Below, one piece after another: positions 16,453 through 26,841 of a stretch of DNA of 37,810 nucleotides. Location: the NCBI GenBank assembly GCA_028728195.1, contig JAQYUY010000116.1, positions 1-37,810 of the forward strand, written 5' to 3'. Each line of letters begins with the position of its first letter. The first letter of the stretch is position 1. Source of the stretch: Endozoicomonas sp. (ex Botrylloides leachii) (GTDB lineage: Bacteria; Pseudomonadota; Gammaproteobacteria; Pseudomonadales; Endozoicomonadaceae). Both the position numbers and the translations under genes were made by a program. The notes beneath the pieces are model-generated. The model was not told the origin of the DNA. It ran no database searches and saw only the letters and a program-made list of their open reading frames with translations.

Positions 16453-17538
16453 ATGACTCGCGAAAAACAATTCAGCACAGTTGTGCTTAACTGGTTTGAT
16501 CACCATGGTCGAAAAAACTTGCCATGGCAACAGAATATCACCCCTTATAGCATTTGGGTCAGTGAAATTATGCTTCAACAGACCCAAGTTACTACTGTCA
16601 TTCCCTATTTTGAGCGTTTTATTAAACGTATGCCTAATGTACAAGCACTAGCTAGCGCCAAACTTGATGATGTATTGCACTTATGGAGTGGCCTTGGCTA
16701 TTACAGTAGAGCCAGAAACTTGCACAATGCCGCCATTACTATTGTCGATAAACACGAAGGAAAATTTCCTGCCTCTGTTGCTGAGCTTAGTGAATTGCCC
16801 GGTATTGGCCGTTCTACTGCTGGTGCTATTGCTGCTATTAGCATGGGCATAAAAGCCCCTATTCTTGATGGCAATGTAAGACGTGTTTTAGCTCGCTACC
16901 ACACTATTACAGGGTGGCCCGGACAGGCCAGTGTGCAAAAAAAATTATGGGCTATTGCCGAAGCAGCTACACCATCAGAAAGAACCGCAGATTATACGCA
17001 GGCTATGATGGATTTAGGGGCTATGGTTTGCACCAGAGGCAAACCCAACTGCGTTATATGCCCATTAACACAAGACTGTTTAGCACGAATAGCCGGTGTG
17101 CAGTCAATGTTCCCTTCACCAAAACCTAAAAGACAGTTACCGGAGAAACACATCCATATGCTCATGGTCGTCAACTGTTTTGGAGAGGTACTGTTAGAAA
17201 AACGGCCTTCAACTGGCATATGGGGAGGCTTATGGAGCTTTCCTGAATTAGCGCCAGAAGCAGAATTAGAAGCTGAAGCAAGCATAAAAACAGGGTTGCA
17301 ATTAGATAGTTTCGAACAGTGGAAGAGCTTTAGGCATACATTCAGTCACTACCACCTCAATATTACACCAGTGAAAGCAATAGCAACTAAAGCGGTCGAC
17401 CGAATAGCGCGTTCAAAGGCATGGTATTGGTATAACACTGAAGCACCCACAAGACTGGGACTTGCTGCACCAGTAAAAAAACTTATCACCGCATTAAGTA
17501 AAAGCAGCACCTTGAAGCATGAAAAGCATAGGGAGTAA
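16453..17538 (+). CDS. mutY: A/G-specific adenine glycosylase MutY
   Basis: MutY removes adenine mispaired with 8-oxoguanine, preventing G:C to T:A mutation. Numbering from the ATG at 16453 (361 residues; a TTG at 16444 in frame is an alternative): catalytic Glu38 in SEIMLQQTQV, helix-hairpin-helix LPGIGRSTAGAIA, catalytic Asp139 in ILDGNVRR, and four [4Fe-4S] cysteines C193, C200, C203 and C209 in CTRGKPNCVICPLTQDC. The C-terminal part, LLEKRPSTGIWGGLWSFPE onward to FRHTFSHYHLNI, is the NUDIX-like domain that reads 8-oxoG. All key residues are present. The usual downstream partner yggX is not next to it. Confidence 0.96.
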   Translation: MTREKQFSTVVLNWFDHHGRKNLPWQQNITPYSIWVSEIMLQQTQVTTVIPYFERFIKRMPNVQALASAKLDDVLHLWSGLGYYSRARNLHNAAITIVDKHEGKFPASVAELSELPGIGRSTAGAIAAISMGIKAPILDGNVRRVLARYHTITGWPGQASVQKKLWAIAEAATPSERTADYTQAMMDLGAMVCTRGKPNCVICPLTQDCLARIAGVQSMFPSPKPKRQLPEKHIHMLMVVNCFGEVLLEKRPSTGIWGGLWSFPELAPEAELEAEASIKTGLQLDSFEQWKSFRHTFSHYHLNITPVKAIATKAVDRIARSKAWYWYNTEAPTRLGLAAPVKKLITALSKSSTLKHEKHRE

Positions 17539-17686
17539 CCACGATGCAGGCGGCTATACCATTATTGTTATATTATACCATGACTTGATAATCAGATTTT
17601 AGTTATAGTCGGGCATCTCACCCATACTTACCGCTTTGTTTATTCAATAGGGATACTTAAAGGCATAGAGGCTGTCAATTCTGTCC

Positions 17687-19027
17687 ATGAAAAAATCAAT
17701 CCAACTTAAGCTCCTAGTGCTGTTTGGTGCTCTACTTTTAGCCACAGCAGGCGTTATTTTTATGAGGGAGCATATAATAAAAGAAAAACACCTAAAAGCT
17801 ATTGAACCATCAGCAGCCTCAGCCGTGAACGCCAACTCTGATGATGACATGGTGTATGATAAAGAGCTTCCAGCTCAAGAAAAAAGTCAGGTATTTGTTC
17901 CCCAATGGCAATCTTACACAGTTGCTAAAGGTGATAACTTCAGTATTATCGGCACTAACGAACTGGGACTCACTCCTTCAGAGGTAAGCCAAATTACAAC
18001 GCTCTCTCATGCGGTTATAAACCTTACTCACCTTAAATTGGGGCAAAAAATTTATTTCCTACTCAATAAAAAAGGCATAGCTGAGCAGCTTAGATTCCCA
18101 GTAAAACCAGATATTGATTATCTGATTAAACGACAAGGAAACACTTTCAACGCTGAAAAAATAAAAAAATCAATTGCCAAAACACGTCAGATATATAAAG
18201 GAGTGATCACACAAAGCCTAGCCCGTGCGATGGAGGAACAAGGCGTGCCTTATGCGCTTGCATTACACGCTGGAAAACTTCTCGGAAAAAGAAATAATTT
18301 GCGTCGAGACTTGAGACCGGGCGATCAGTTTGACTTAATAACCGTTTCTGACCAAATAGGTAATAAGCTATTCTCACCCAAAATTGAGGCGATAAGGCTT
18401 TATGGGCATAAAATCAACACATCTCTTTTCCTTTATTCTGATGGACAGTTCTATGATGCAAAAGGTAGAGGTTTAGAGCCTGGATTCATGCGTATTCCAC
18501 TTAAGAAAGCCTATCGAGTTAGCTCTCCGTTTAACCTCCATCGAAGACACCCAATCACCGGTGTTATTTGCCCTCATTATGGCACTGATTTTGCTACACC
18601 TACCGGTACCAAAGTCATTGCTCCAGCAGATGGCAAGGTGAAGAGAATAGGTTATCAACGGTATGCAGGCAATTACTTGGCAATAGAGCATTACAATGGC
18701 TACATCACCCGCTACTTCCATCTTTCTAAAGTACTTGTAAAACAGGGAGAGAAAGTCCACTCTGGACAAAGCATTGCACTCACAGGTAATACCGGTAGAA
18801 CAACAGGTCCTCATCTGCATTATGAGCTATACAAAAGAGGGCGTGCTGTTGATTCAATGCATACCAGTCTTCCTTTAAATCGAGATTTGCATGGTAAAGA
18901 ACTGGCTCGTTTTGAGAAACTGGTTGCTCAACGCATTGCAACACTAAATAGCAAAAAACGTCAGGTGGCAATTATACACTCTGCTGGTATTAACAAAAAG
19001 ACGACTAAAAACGCTGCTAGTACATAA
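17687..19027 (+). CDS. mepM: murein DD-endopeptidase MepM-like (M23 family)
   Basis: This enzyme cuts D-Ala-mDAP crosslinks in peptidoglycan so the wall can expand. The 446 residues begin with a membrane anchor (LKLLVLFGALLLATAGVIFM), then a LysM/OapA-like segment WQSYTVAKGDNFSIIGTNEL, a second domain (LKKAY preceded by a YcsE-like linker), and a C-terminal lytic M23 domain. Zinc ligands are H297 and D301 in CPHYGTDFATP and H378 in GPHLHYE, with catalytic H376. The domain order and length match E. coli MepM (YebA). It ends 49 bp before hemB and has no clear terminator in between. Confidence 0.9.
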   Translation: MKKSIQLKLLVLFGALLLATAGVIFMREHIIKEKHLKAIEPSAASAVNANSDDDMVYDKELPAQEKSQVFVPQWQSYTVAKGDNFSIIGTNELGLTPSEVSQITTLSHAVINLTHLKLGQKIYFLLNKKGIAEQLRFPVKPDIDYLIKRQGNTFNAEKIKKSIAKTRQIYKGVITQSLARAMEEQGVPYALALHAGKLLGKRNNLRRDLRPGDQFDLITVSDQIGNKLFSPKIEAIRLYGHKINTSLFLYSDGQFYDAKGRGLEPGFMRIPLKKAYRVSSPFNLHRRHPITGVICPHYGTDFATPTGTKVIAPADGKVKRIGYQRYAGNYLAIEHYNGYITRYFHLSKVLVKQGEKVHSGQSIALTGNTGRTTGPHLHYELYKRGRAVDSMHTSLPLNRDLHGKELARFEKLVAQRIATLNSKKRQVAIIHSAGINKKTTKNAAST

Positions 19028-19073
19028 TGTATTTGTATCGATACTAACATAATTAGCGCTATAAGAGAGTTAA

Positions 19074-20078
<1,005 letters not shown>

Positions 20079-20326
20079 TATTGAATAAAAAATTTGACGT
20101 GCATCGCATACACAAAAAGTATTTTATAAATCAATGGCTTGCTGTATTTTGAGCGCTATTGCAATAATGTGCTGAAGCATTATGATTACTAAAGACTGTT
20201 GGTCTGTATTTGGGCTTACAGGTACGTCGCTGAGAAACCTCTCATTGAAAGATGCATATGAATCGGAACTAAGTAACTACTCCGCCCCTCCAAGCCTTCA
20301 GTGATATTAATGCAACACGAGGTCAT

Positions 20327-22504
20327 ATGGGTAATTTAAGCAAAACAGATACTTCTTTTTCCGCAACGCCTGAAAGCAGCGAGTCGCCTGAACCCGCTAC
20401 CCCTATTGAAGCAGTTAAACTCACTGATTTTAGTAATACTGAATACTATAATAATCGAGAACTAAGCCATCTCCAGTTTAATATTAGGGTTTTAGAACAG
20501 GCTTTTAAAGAAGATATTCCATTATTAGAGCGGTTAAGATTTTTGCTTATTTTCAGTTCCAATATGGATGAGTTCTTTGAAATTAGGGTTGCCGGCTTAA
20601 TGCAGCAGATTGAGTTTTCACGCGAGTATGTGGGACTTGATGGAATGCCGCCACAGATGGTGTTGAGAGAAATTAATCAAACCATGCACGAGCAGGTAAA
20701 GCGACAATATCGCGCATTCAATGAATCCTTATTACCCGCTTTAAGAAATAAGGGTATTCGTTTTCTGCGACGTAAAGAGCTAACCGACAAGCAAGCTGCA
20801 TGGATTAAGCGTTTCTTTTATAATGAGGTCATGCCTATCATCAGCCCTATTGGGCTGGATCCTGCACACCCGTTTCCTCGTCTTGCTAATAAGTTACTGT
20901 GTTTTATTGTATCTCTTGAAGGCACAGATGCTTTTGGCCGTGAGACCGGTATGGCTATTATTCCCGCTCCCCGCTCTTTACCTAGAACGATTAAACTTCC
21001 TAACGACATCTGTGATGAAGGTGGAGAAAACTATATATTCCTCTCTGCAATTATTCACCAGCATGTAGAAGACCTGTTTCCAGGTATGATTATTAAAGGG
21101 TGCTATCAGTTTCGGCTAACCAGAAATAGCGATCTTGACCTTGAAGATGAAGTAGAAGACCTTGCCAAAGCTCTACAAGGTGAACTTTTATCCCGACGTT
21201 ATGGTAAAGCCGTTCGACTGGAAGTGGTGAATAATTGCCCTCGCCCTCTCGTAGACTTCCTTCTGCAAGAATTTGGCCTCAGTGAAGGAGAGCTCTATCA
21301 AGTTGATGGACCTGTTAACCTAACTCGGCTAATGTCCTTATGTAATAGTGCTCATGATCCAAAGCTTATATTTCAACCCTTTACCCCAAGCTTTCCAAAA
21401 GCCTTTAAAAAAAGAAGTAAAAAGACAAAAAATGTGCTAGACATCATTGCACGTGAAGATGTGCTACTGCTGCACCCCTTTGAGTCTTTTACACCTGTAG
21501 TAGACATGCTACGTCAAGCAGCTAAAGACCCCAATGTGCTTGCTATTCGACAAACTCTGTACAGAACGGGAGCTCGTTCTGAAATGGTTGATGCACTGGT
21601 CGATGCAGCTCGAAACGGTAAAGAAGTCAGTGTCGTAGTAGAGCTCAGAGCTAGGTTTGATGAAGAAGAAAATTTAGCCCTGGCAAGACGCTTACAAGAA
21701 GCTGGCGCTGTGGTAGTTTATGGTGTGGTTGCTTATAAGACCCATGCTAAAATCATGCTAATTGTACGTCGAGAAGCTAGGAAAATTCAGCGCTATGCAC
21801 ATTTGGGCACCGGTAATTATCACACGGGTAATGCTCGACTTTATACAGACTATAGCTTACTGACCTGTGATAAAGATATCACTAATGATGTCAGCAAATT
21901 GTTTCAACAGCTAACCGGCATGGGTCGAGCCGTTAGGGTTCGTAAACTATTTCATGCGCCCTTTACTCTAAAAAAAGGCTTAATGGATCTGATTAATCAG
22001 GAATCAAGCTACGCAAAGGCAGGTCAGACTGCTCATATTATCATTAAAATGAATGCACTGACTGAAGCTCATCTGATTAAAGCACTCTATAAATCATCAC
22101 AGTCAGGTGTAAAAATTGACCTTATTATTAGAGGCACTTGTTGTTTAAAGCCCGGCATTAAAGGTCTGTCTGAGAATATAAACGTTCGCTCAATTGTTGG
22201 TCGACTACTAGAACATACCCGTGTATTCTATTTTGCCAACAACGGAGCACCCTTAGTTTACTGCTCAAGTGCTGATGGCATGGTACGTAATCTTGATATG
22301 CGAGTAGAAGCCTGTTTCCCTATTGAACAGCCAAAATTAGTACGCCGAGTTAAAAAAGAATTAGATTTATATCTTGCTGACAACGTCAGTAGTTGGCAAC
22401 TAGAAAGTGATGGCACATATACACAGAACCGGCCAGTTCGAGGGCAACGCAGAAAAAATGCACAGGATAAACTACTGATGACTTTAGCTAATCTTGGTCA
22501 GTAA
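20327..22504 (+). CDS. ppk1: polyphosphate kinase 1
   Basis: PPK1 reversibly makes inorganic polyphosphate from ATP. The 725 residues hold the N domain (YYNRELSHLQFNIRVLEQA), the head domain (residues ~130-330), and the two C-terminal phospholipase-D-like domains. The autophosphorylated histidine is H473 in YKTHAKIMLIVRR, followed by AHLGTGNYHTGNARLYTDY; the conserved IRQTLYRTGARSEMVDAL and HTRVFYFANNG are also present. A 40-residue Ser/Glu/Pro-rich extension precedes the conserved start. GAGG lies four bases before the ATG. Only 14 bp separate its stop from the convergent 635-residue gene, and no terminator is visible there. Confidence 0.96.
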   Translation: MGNLSKTDTSFSATPESSESPEPATPIEAVKLTDFSNTEYYNNRELSHLQFNIRVLEQAFKEDIPLLERLRFLLIFSSNMDEFFEIRVAGLMQQIEFSREYVGLDGMPPQMVLREINQTMHEQVKRQYRAFNESLLPALRNKGIRFLRRKELTDKQAAWIKRFFYNEVMPIISPIGLDPAHPFPRLANKLLCFIVSLEGTDAFGRETGMAIIPAPRSLPRTIKLPNDICDEGGENYIFLSAIIHQHVEDLFPGMIIKGCYQFRLTRNSDLDLEDEVEDLAKALQGELLSRRYGKAVRLEVVNNCPRPLVDFLLQEFGLSEGELYQVDGPVNLTRLMSLCNSAHDPKLIFQPFTPSFPKAFKKRSKKTKNVLDIIAREDVLLLHPFESFTPVVDMLRQAAKDPNVLAIRQTLYRTGARSEMVDALVDAARNGKEVSVVVELRARFDEEENLALARRLQEAGAVVVYGVVAYKTHAKIMLIVRREARKIQRYAHLGTGNYHTGNARLYTDYSLLTCDKDITNDVSKLFQQLTGMGRAVRVRKLFHAPFTLKKGLMDLINQESSYAKAGQTAHIIIKMNALTEAHLIKALYKSSQSGVKIDLIIRGTCCLKPGIKGLSENINVRSIVGRLLEHTRVFYFANNGAPLVYCSSADGMVRNLDMRVEACFPIEQPKLVRRVKKELDLYLADNVSSWQLESDGTYTQNRPVRGQRRKNAQDKLLMTLANLGQ

Positions 22505-22518
22505 TCATACTACTACAA

Positions 22519-24426
22519 TTAACTACTAAGAATAGTATTTTTTTCTAGTACTAACTTCTTTAAGTTATTGTAGGTATCTATTGCCTCAATGGGTTCACCC
22601 GACCCAATCATCCCATCCATTTTTTCTCTAAACTTGATTTGTTCTCGGCGTGCAGCTGCTAATACCGTAATCATGCCTATCCCCACCGTTGCTAAAGCTG
22701 CTGGAAAAACCAAAGCCATCAAACCTGGAAACCCAGAGAGTGCAAGAATACCTAACGAAACGGTTAATGTTCCACTAACACCAGACCGCAGGGTATCTCT
22801 AAACGCGCTACCGGCAACTTTATTTCTCACAAACTTATAGAAAGCCAAGCTATATATGTTATTAAATTTAGTTTCGGATAACGTCTCAAAGAGTTTTTTG
22901 TTAATACCCACATAAGAGCAAAATCTTTCTTTCAAACAACGTTTTATACATTCATTCTGAAGTTTTTTTTTGGTATTTCTACACTCAATAGTATCAATAC
23001 GCTCTAAAAAAACCTTATTGGACACCGGTCTGTCAAACCCAACAATAGGAAGAATAGCTTGTTTATTTTCTAAAACAAAACGATCAAATGCACTTGGTTT
23101 TATATATGGAAATGTTCTTCCCATAATACTGGGTATTAACGATCCCATCATCGCATTATCTAAATGCTCCAATTTTTTTTGCCTATCTTTGTAGTTCTTT
23201 ATGCCTGTAAAAGCAACTGATAAAATGCTAGTAACGCTTGTTATAGCCGATGCAACATGCCCCAGTACCGATATAAAACGACTGGCTATCTTAATAAACC
23301 CAGAAGCATGCTGGAGAGAAAACAATGTATTATCAGCCAGCTCACTATAGTTGATAGTATCATCGGCATAAGATGACGACTTTAACTTTTCCCTTCTAGC
23401 TATTAACTGTTTATTAAGCGCATTTATTTTTTCATCAAATGACTTCTTAATTATTTCAAACGATTGCTCTTTATCTATTTTAAGAAACAAAAGGTTTAGC
23501 TTCTTTTTAACCCTATTTTTATTAATCCTTCTAAATATCCCAATCACAAGCAAACCAATGCCAGCCGCTACAGGGAGTAGCGGAAGTAATGGGGGGAAAA
23601 GCAATGTTACAGTACCAATAAAACCAACAAGTGTAAATGTTCCTGTAAGCCCGGCTGTCATTGTTTTATTCTTTGCCTTATTGACCAATGTTTTCTTTAT
23701 ATACTTTTTTAATTCACCTTGGGTAATAGGTCTATTTGATATTAATTGACCTTTTCTTTCTTCAAGAATTTGTTCAAGAGTGGTAGCGTCCAGCAGATCA
23801 AGCGCGCTCTTATTTGTTTTACTTAAGCTTTCCTCAGAATCATAAATTTGTTCAAATGCTGAAACTGTTCCAATCACCTTATTTACAGCTTGCCCAGCAG
23901 CAATAGATTTCCCATAAAAATCAATATCCGGCTTTGCTTGATCACTGTGCCTGACATTGTTTACAGCGTGTTGTGCTCTAGCATTATTTAATCCAGCCAA
24001 CGATTGGCCTATGGTGCCGACTATCTTTAAATCATCTGAAGCACTAGGTGGTATATTCGGTAAGTCCAAGTCTTTCTTGCAATCGTTGCGAAGTGCTTTA
24101 CTTTCACTCTTTTTTTTATCTAAAGGTAAGCGGCTGTTATCAACATCTTTGTAACGTACTTTATCTGTACTGTTTAGTGCAGACTTTCTATCTTTTGTTT
24201 TTTCTTTAAATAGTGGGCTTGCAATGTTTTTTTGTCTTAGTTTTGTTAGGCGCGCTCCCCTTGATTTATTTAGCTTATTCAACTGGTTAACTATTTTTTT
24301 TGCAAGAGAAACTCGGTGCCTTCCAGAGCGTCTATTTAATTTTTCAGCTAATTTAGATGAAGTAGGGCTATCATACTGGCTATGACTTTTTCTATAACCG
24401 GAACCAAACCTAGGCATTCTATCCAT
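22519..24426 (-). CDS. unrecognised 635-residue membrane protein with duplicated hydrophobic hairpin
   Basis: No family is recognised. The first ~120 residues are very basic (Lys/Arg/Ser-rich) and lack a signal peptide. Hydrophobic segments occur near residues 262-300 (GTFTLVGFIGTVTLL, then LLPVAAGIGLLVIGIF), 385-410, and 570-615 (GTLTVSLGILALSG, then PAALATVGIGMITVLA). The first and last are alike in sequence and preceded by similar K-x-V-x-N-K stretches, suggesting an internal duplication. Soluble parts are Lys/Glu-rich helices. AGGGA precedes the ATG. It sits between ppk1 and the nitrilase gene, on the same strand as the latter. The pattern resembles membrane-targeted proteins of host-associated bacteria, but function is unknown. 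Confidence 0.8.
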   Translation of the reverse strand: MDRMPRFGSGYRKSHSQYDSPTSSKLAEKLNRRSGRHRVSLAKKIVNQLNKLNKSRGARLTKLRQKNIASPLFKEKTKDRKSALNSTDKVRYKDVDNSRLPLDKKKSESKALRNDCKKDLDLPNIPPSASDDLKIVGTIGQSLAGLNNARAQHAVNNVRHSDQAKPDIDFYGKSIAAGQAVNKVIGTVSAFEQIYDSEESLSKTNKSALDLLDATTLEQILEERKGQLISNRPITQGELKKYIKKTLVNKAKNKTMTAGLTGTFTLVGFIGTVTLLFPPLLPLLPVAAGIGLLVIGIFRRINKNRVKKKLNLLFLKIDKEQSFEIIKKSFDEKINALNKQLIARREKLKSSSYADDTINYSELADNTLFSLQHASGFIKIASRFISVLGHVASAITSVTSILSVAFTGIKNYKDRQKKLEHLDNAMMGSLIPSIMGRTFPYIKPSAFDRFVLENKQAILPIVGFDRPVSNKVFLERIDTIECRNTKKKLQNECIKRCLKERFCSYVGINKKLFETLSETKFNNIYSLAFYKFVRNKVAGSAFRDTLRSGVSGTLTVSLGILALSGFPGLMALVFPAALATVGIGMITVLAAARREQIKFREKMDGMIGSGEPIEAIDTYNNLKKLVLEKNTILSS

Positions 24427-24544
24427 GAATTCCCTGCGCCCATTTCTTTCATAAAAAGACTTCCTCTAGTCTAATGCTTGATACAAGGTTATTCCAGCAT
24501 TAACCTATATTGGCTCAGTAGGTTTGGTTTGTAACATGCCAAAG

Positions 24545-25357
24545 CTAAAGCTTTTTATGCTTAAGGCAGGGCATTTTGGATCTAAATTTTTCTATCAGAA
24601 TTAAATCAAGACGAGCAGATACGATTGTTGGCGTATTACTATTGGCTTCTGCCAAAATATCTCCCCAGGGTGAAATAATCATGCTATGCCCCCAAGTCTC
24701 TTTTCCCTTAGGGTGCCGTCCCCCTTGGTTAGCTGCAAGCACAAAAGATTGATTTTCTATAGCCCTGGCTTTTAATAAGCTTTCCCAATGTGCTTGACCT
24801 GTAATATGAGTAAAAGCAGAAGGCACACAAAAAATAGTCGCTCCATCAGATACCAGTTCACGATAGAGCTCTGGAAAACGGAGATCGTAACAAATACTCA
24901 GCCCAAGACAAGCTGGTGAAAAGTCACTCATTGGCACAGTAACCAGCTGATTTCCTGCGAGATAATCATCTGATTCTCGATAACAGCCAGTATTGTCACT
25001 GACATCAACATCGAATAGGTGAATTTTATCATACCGAGCCACTTCATGCCCTTGGGGATCATAAACAAAGCATGATCCCCTTGGCTTCTCTTTTTCATAG
25101 TCTCTATAGGGAATACTGCCACCAACAAGCCAACATTGATGCGTTTGAGCTTGTTTTTGCATCCAATGCCTCAGATATAGGCTATTTTTTTCTACCTCTG
25201 TAAGATCGCCTTCCATGGAGGCAAAGCATTCAGGAAATAAGAGTAAAGAGGGTGGTTCTTTTAACTCTTGGTCTATGAGTTTTTCTATTTGTTGAATATT
25301 ATCTTCAATAAAAGGACCCGAGCATGTTTGAATGATGGCAACTGTTAATGCGCTCAT
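24545..25357 (-). CDS. nitrilase-superfamily amidase, probably deaminated glutathione amidase
   Basis: Nitrilase-fold amidases hydrolyse C-N bonds with a Glu-Lys-Cys triad, all present here: E43 (LLLFPECFAS), K111 (ARYDKIHLFDVDV) and C156 (LGLSICYDLRFPELYREL). The KIHLFDVDV phrase and 270-residue length fit the Nit1/YbeM group, which repairs deaminated glutathione; omega-amidase (Nit2) is the alternative. It is cytoplasmic, with no signal peptide. It is divergent from the NRDE gene across a 62-bp gap that must hold promoters for both. Confidence 0.88.
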   Translation of the reverse strand: MSALTVAIIQTCSGPFIEDNIQQIEKLIDQELKEPPSLLLFPECFASMEGDLTEVEKNSLYLRHWMQKQAQTHQCWLVGGSIPYRDYEKEKPRGSCFVYDPQGHEVARYDKIHLFDVDVSDNTGCYRESDDYLAGNQLVTVPMSDFSPACLGLSICYDLRFPELYRELVSDGATIFCVPSAFTHITGQAHWESLLKARAIENQSFVLAANQGGRHPKGKETWGHSMIISPWGDILAEANSNTPTIVSARLDLILIEKFRSKMPCLKHKKL

Positions 25358-25419
25358 GGGCTAAACCCCCAAAAACTGATACTCGGATTATCATATAAAC
25401 AGGACAGGAAAAGCTACCT

Positions 25420-26190
25420 ATGTGCTTAATGATTTTTTCATGGCAACCAGAGCAAACCTACCGATTGATTATTGCCGCAAATAGAGATGAAGATTATAAC
25501 CGACCAACAATGGCAGTTCATCAGTGGCAAGACATTCCAGATATTACCGGCGGTAGAGACTTACAATGCCAAGGTTCATGGCTAGCTGTTAGTCGTCATG
25601 GTAGGTTTGCCGCAGTCACTAATTTTCGAGAAACCCCCGCTCCAGAAAAATTGCAATCAAGAGGCAAGCTAGTCGCTGATTTTTTGTCCACCTCAAGCAC
25701 AGCAACCAATTATCTTGATAAGGTACATTCACAACATAAGCACTATGCAGGTTTTAACCTGATATTAGGCGATCAGGAAAATATCTTTTATTATTCAAAC
25801 AGACAACAGGAGATACGCATGCTATCTCCCGGTGTTTATGGCCTGAGCAATCACCTACTAGATACACCTTGGCCAAAACTAAAGAAGGCTAAAAGCGGTT
25901 TATGCCGTTTATTGGACGTCTATGATAACAACCCACCAGCTACCAAGTTATTAGGTATTATGCAAGATGAAACCAAACCTATTGACTCAGAGCTTCCCGA
26001 TACAGGTGTTGGCTTAGCAAAAGAACGTTTTCTTTCAAGCTGTTTCATTAAAGGGCAGCACTATGGAACTCGCAATACCAATATTTTGAAGTGGTCATCA
26101 GAAGGCAAGCTTATCTGGCATGAATACCTTTTTGACTCACATGGTAATGAAAAAAATGTTCATGATTTAATAGTGACAAATACAGTATAA
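25420..26190 (+). CDS. NRDE/TANGO2-family protein
   Basis: The protein begins MCLMIFSW and carries the signature AANRDEDYNRP, with GGRDLQCQGSWLAV and RFAAVTNFRE following, all diagnostic of the NRDE (TANGO2/Ser-rich) family. The second-position Cys resembles the N-terminal nucleophile of Ntn hydrolases. In eukaryotes TANGO2 is linked to heme and lipid handling; bacterial members are poorly understood, with a role in heme mobilisation proposed. Its 256 residues are full length. It shares a divergent promoter region with the nitrilase gene and is followed after 38 bp by the small exported protein. Confidence 0.88.
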   Translation: MCLMIFSWQPEQTYRLIIAANRDEDYNRPTMAVHQWQDIPDITGGRDLQCQGSWLAVSRHGRFAAVTNFRETPAPEKLQSRGKLVADFLSTSSTATNYLDKVHSQHKHYAGFNLILGDQENIFYYSNRQQEIRMLSPGVYGLSNHLLDTPWPKLKKAKSGLCRLLDVYDNNPPATKLLGIMQDETKPIDSELPDTGVGLAKERFLSSCFIKGQHYGTRNTNILKWSSEGKLIWHEYLFDSHGNEKNVHDLIVTNTV

Positions 26191-26228
26191 GTCGTCTACC
26201 CTTCATCAGTAACACAAGAGGGTGCATT

Positions 26229-26714
26229 ATGTATCAGCAAGTAAAAAAGAGTATTCTATTCTTTGGCACTAGCCTGTTGCTAGCTACTACCGTTCATGCT
26301 GACCAATCAGCTATTTCCTATACAACACCAACTTCAGATCCTGTAATTGCTGTACAAAAAAAACACGTGCCTATGGTTAACACATCGTGGAGCCAGATTG
26401 CCGTAGCAAGATTTTACCCTGCCCAAGCAAAAATAACGTTTATTTTAGATTCACCAGCGCCATATAAAGTGATTAAATTTAAGATGGATAAATCACTGCA
26501 GCTTGAATCTGCACAAGTATATGATCAAAATAACAACTATTTTAAGCTTGCGTATCAAGCACCAAGCGCCTCAGAGGAAAGTGTAGAAAAAGATATCCCC
26601 CCTTCATTTGGCTCAATTACTAAAGTCGTAGTAACCTATAAAAACCCGGAAAATAGTCAAGGAACTATCCATTTACTTGGACGCAACAGCGTCAATCACT
26701 ATAGCTCAACCTAG
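26229..26714 (+). CDS. small exported protein of unknown function
   Basis: The 161-residue product starts with a Sec signal peptide (MYQQVKKSILFFGTSLLLAT, cleavage likely after VHA), giving a mature protein of about 136 residues. The mature part is beta-rich with phrases QIAVARFYPAQAKITFIL and ITKVVVTYKNPENSQG, and has no cysteines or lipobox. I do not recognise a family. AGAGGGTG precedes the ATG. It lies 38 bp after the NRDE gene and is closed by a clear terminator, so the two are likely one transcript. Confidence 0.75.
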   Translation: MYQQVKKSILFFGTSLLLATTVHADQSAISYTTPTSDPVIAVQKKHVPMVNTSWSQIAVARFYPAQAKITFILDSPAPYKVIKFKMDKSLQLESAQVYDQNNNYFKLAYQAPSASEESVEKDIPPSFGSITKVVVTYKNPENSQGTIHLLGRNSVNHYSST

Positions 26715-26734
26715 CAACGCAATTAACCTTATAT

Positions 26735-26764
26735 CCTCGCTCTTCTTAAGCGAGGGCTTTGTTA
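26735..26764 (+). terminator. rho-independent terminator after the exported protein gene
   Basis: CCTCGCT (26735-26741) and AGCGAGG (26749-26755) form a perfect 7-bp GC-rich stem with a 7-base loop, followed by GCTTTGTT. It lies 21 bases past the stop codon at 26714. Confidence 0.75.
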
Positions 26765-26841
26765 AAAAAGAACCCCATTGTAAAATAGAGTTAAAATACG
26801 ACTATATTCTCGGAATGCCTCTTTGGCAGTACCATTCCACT

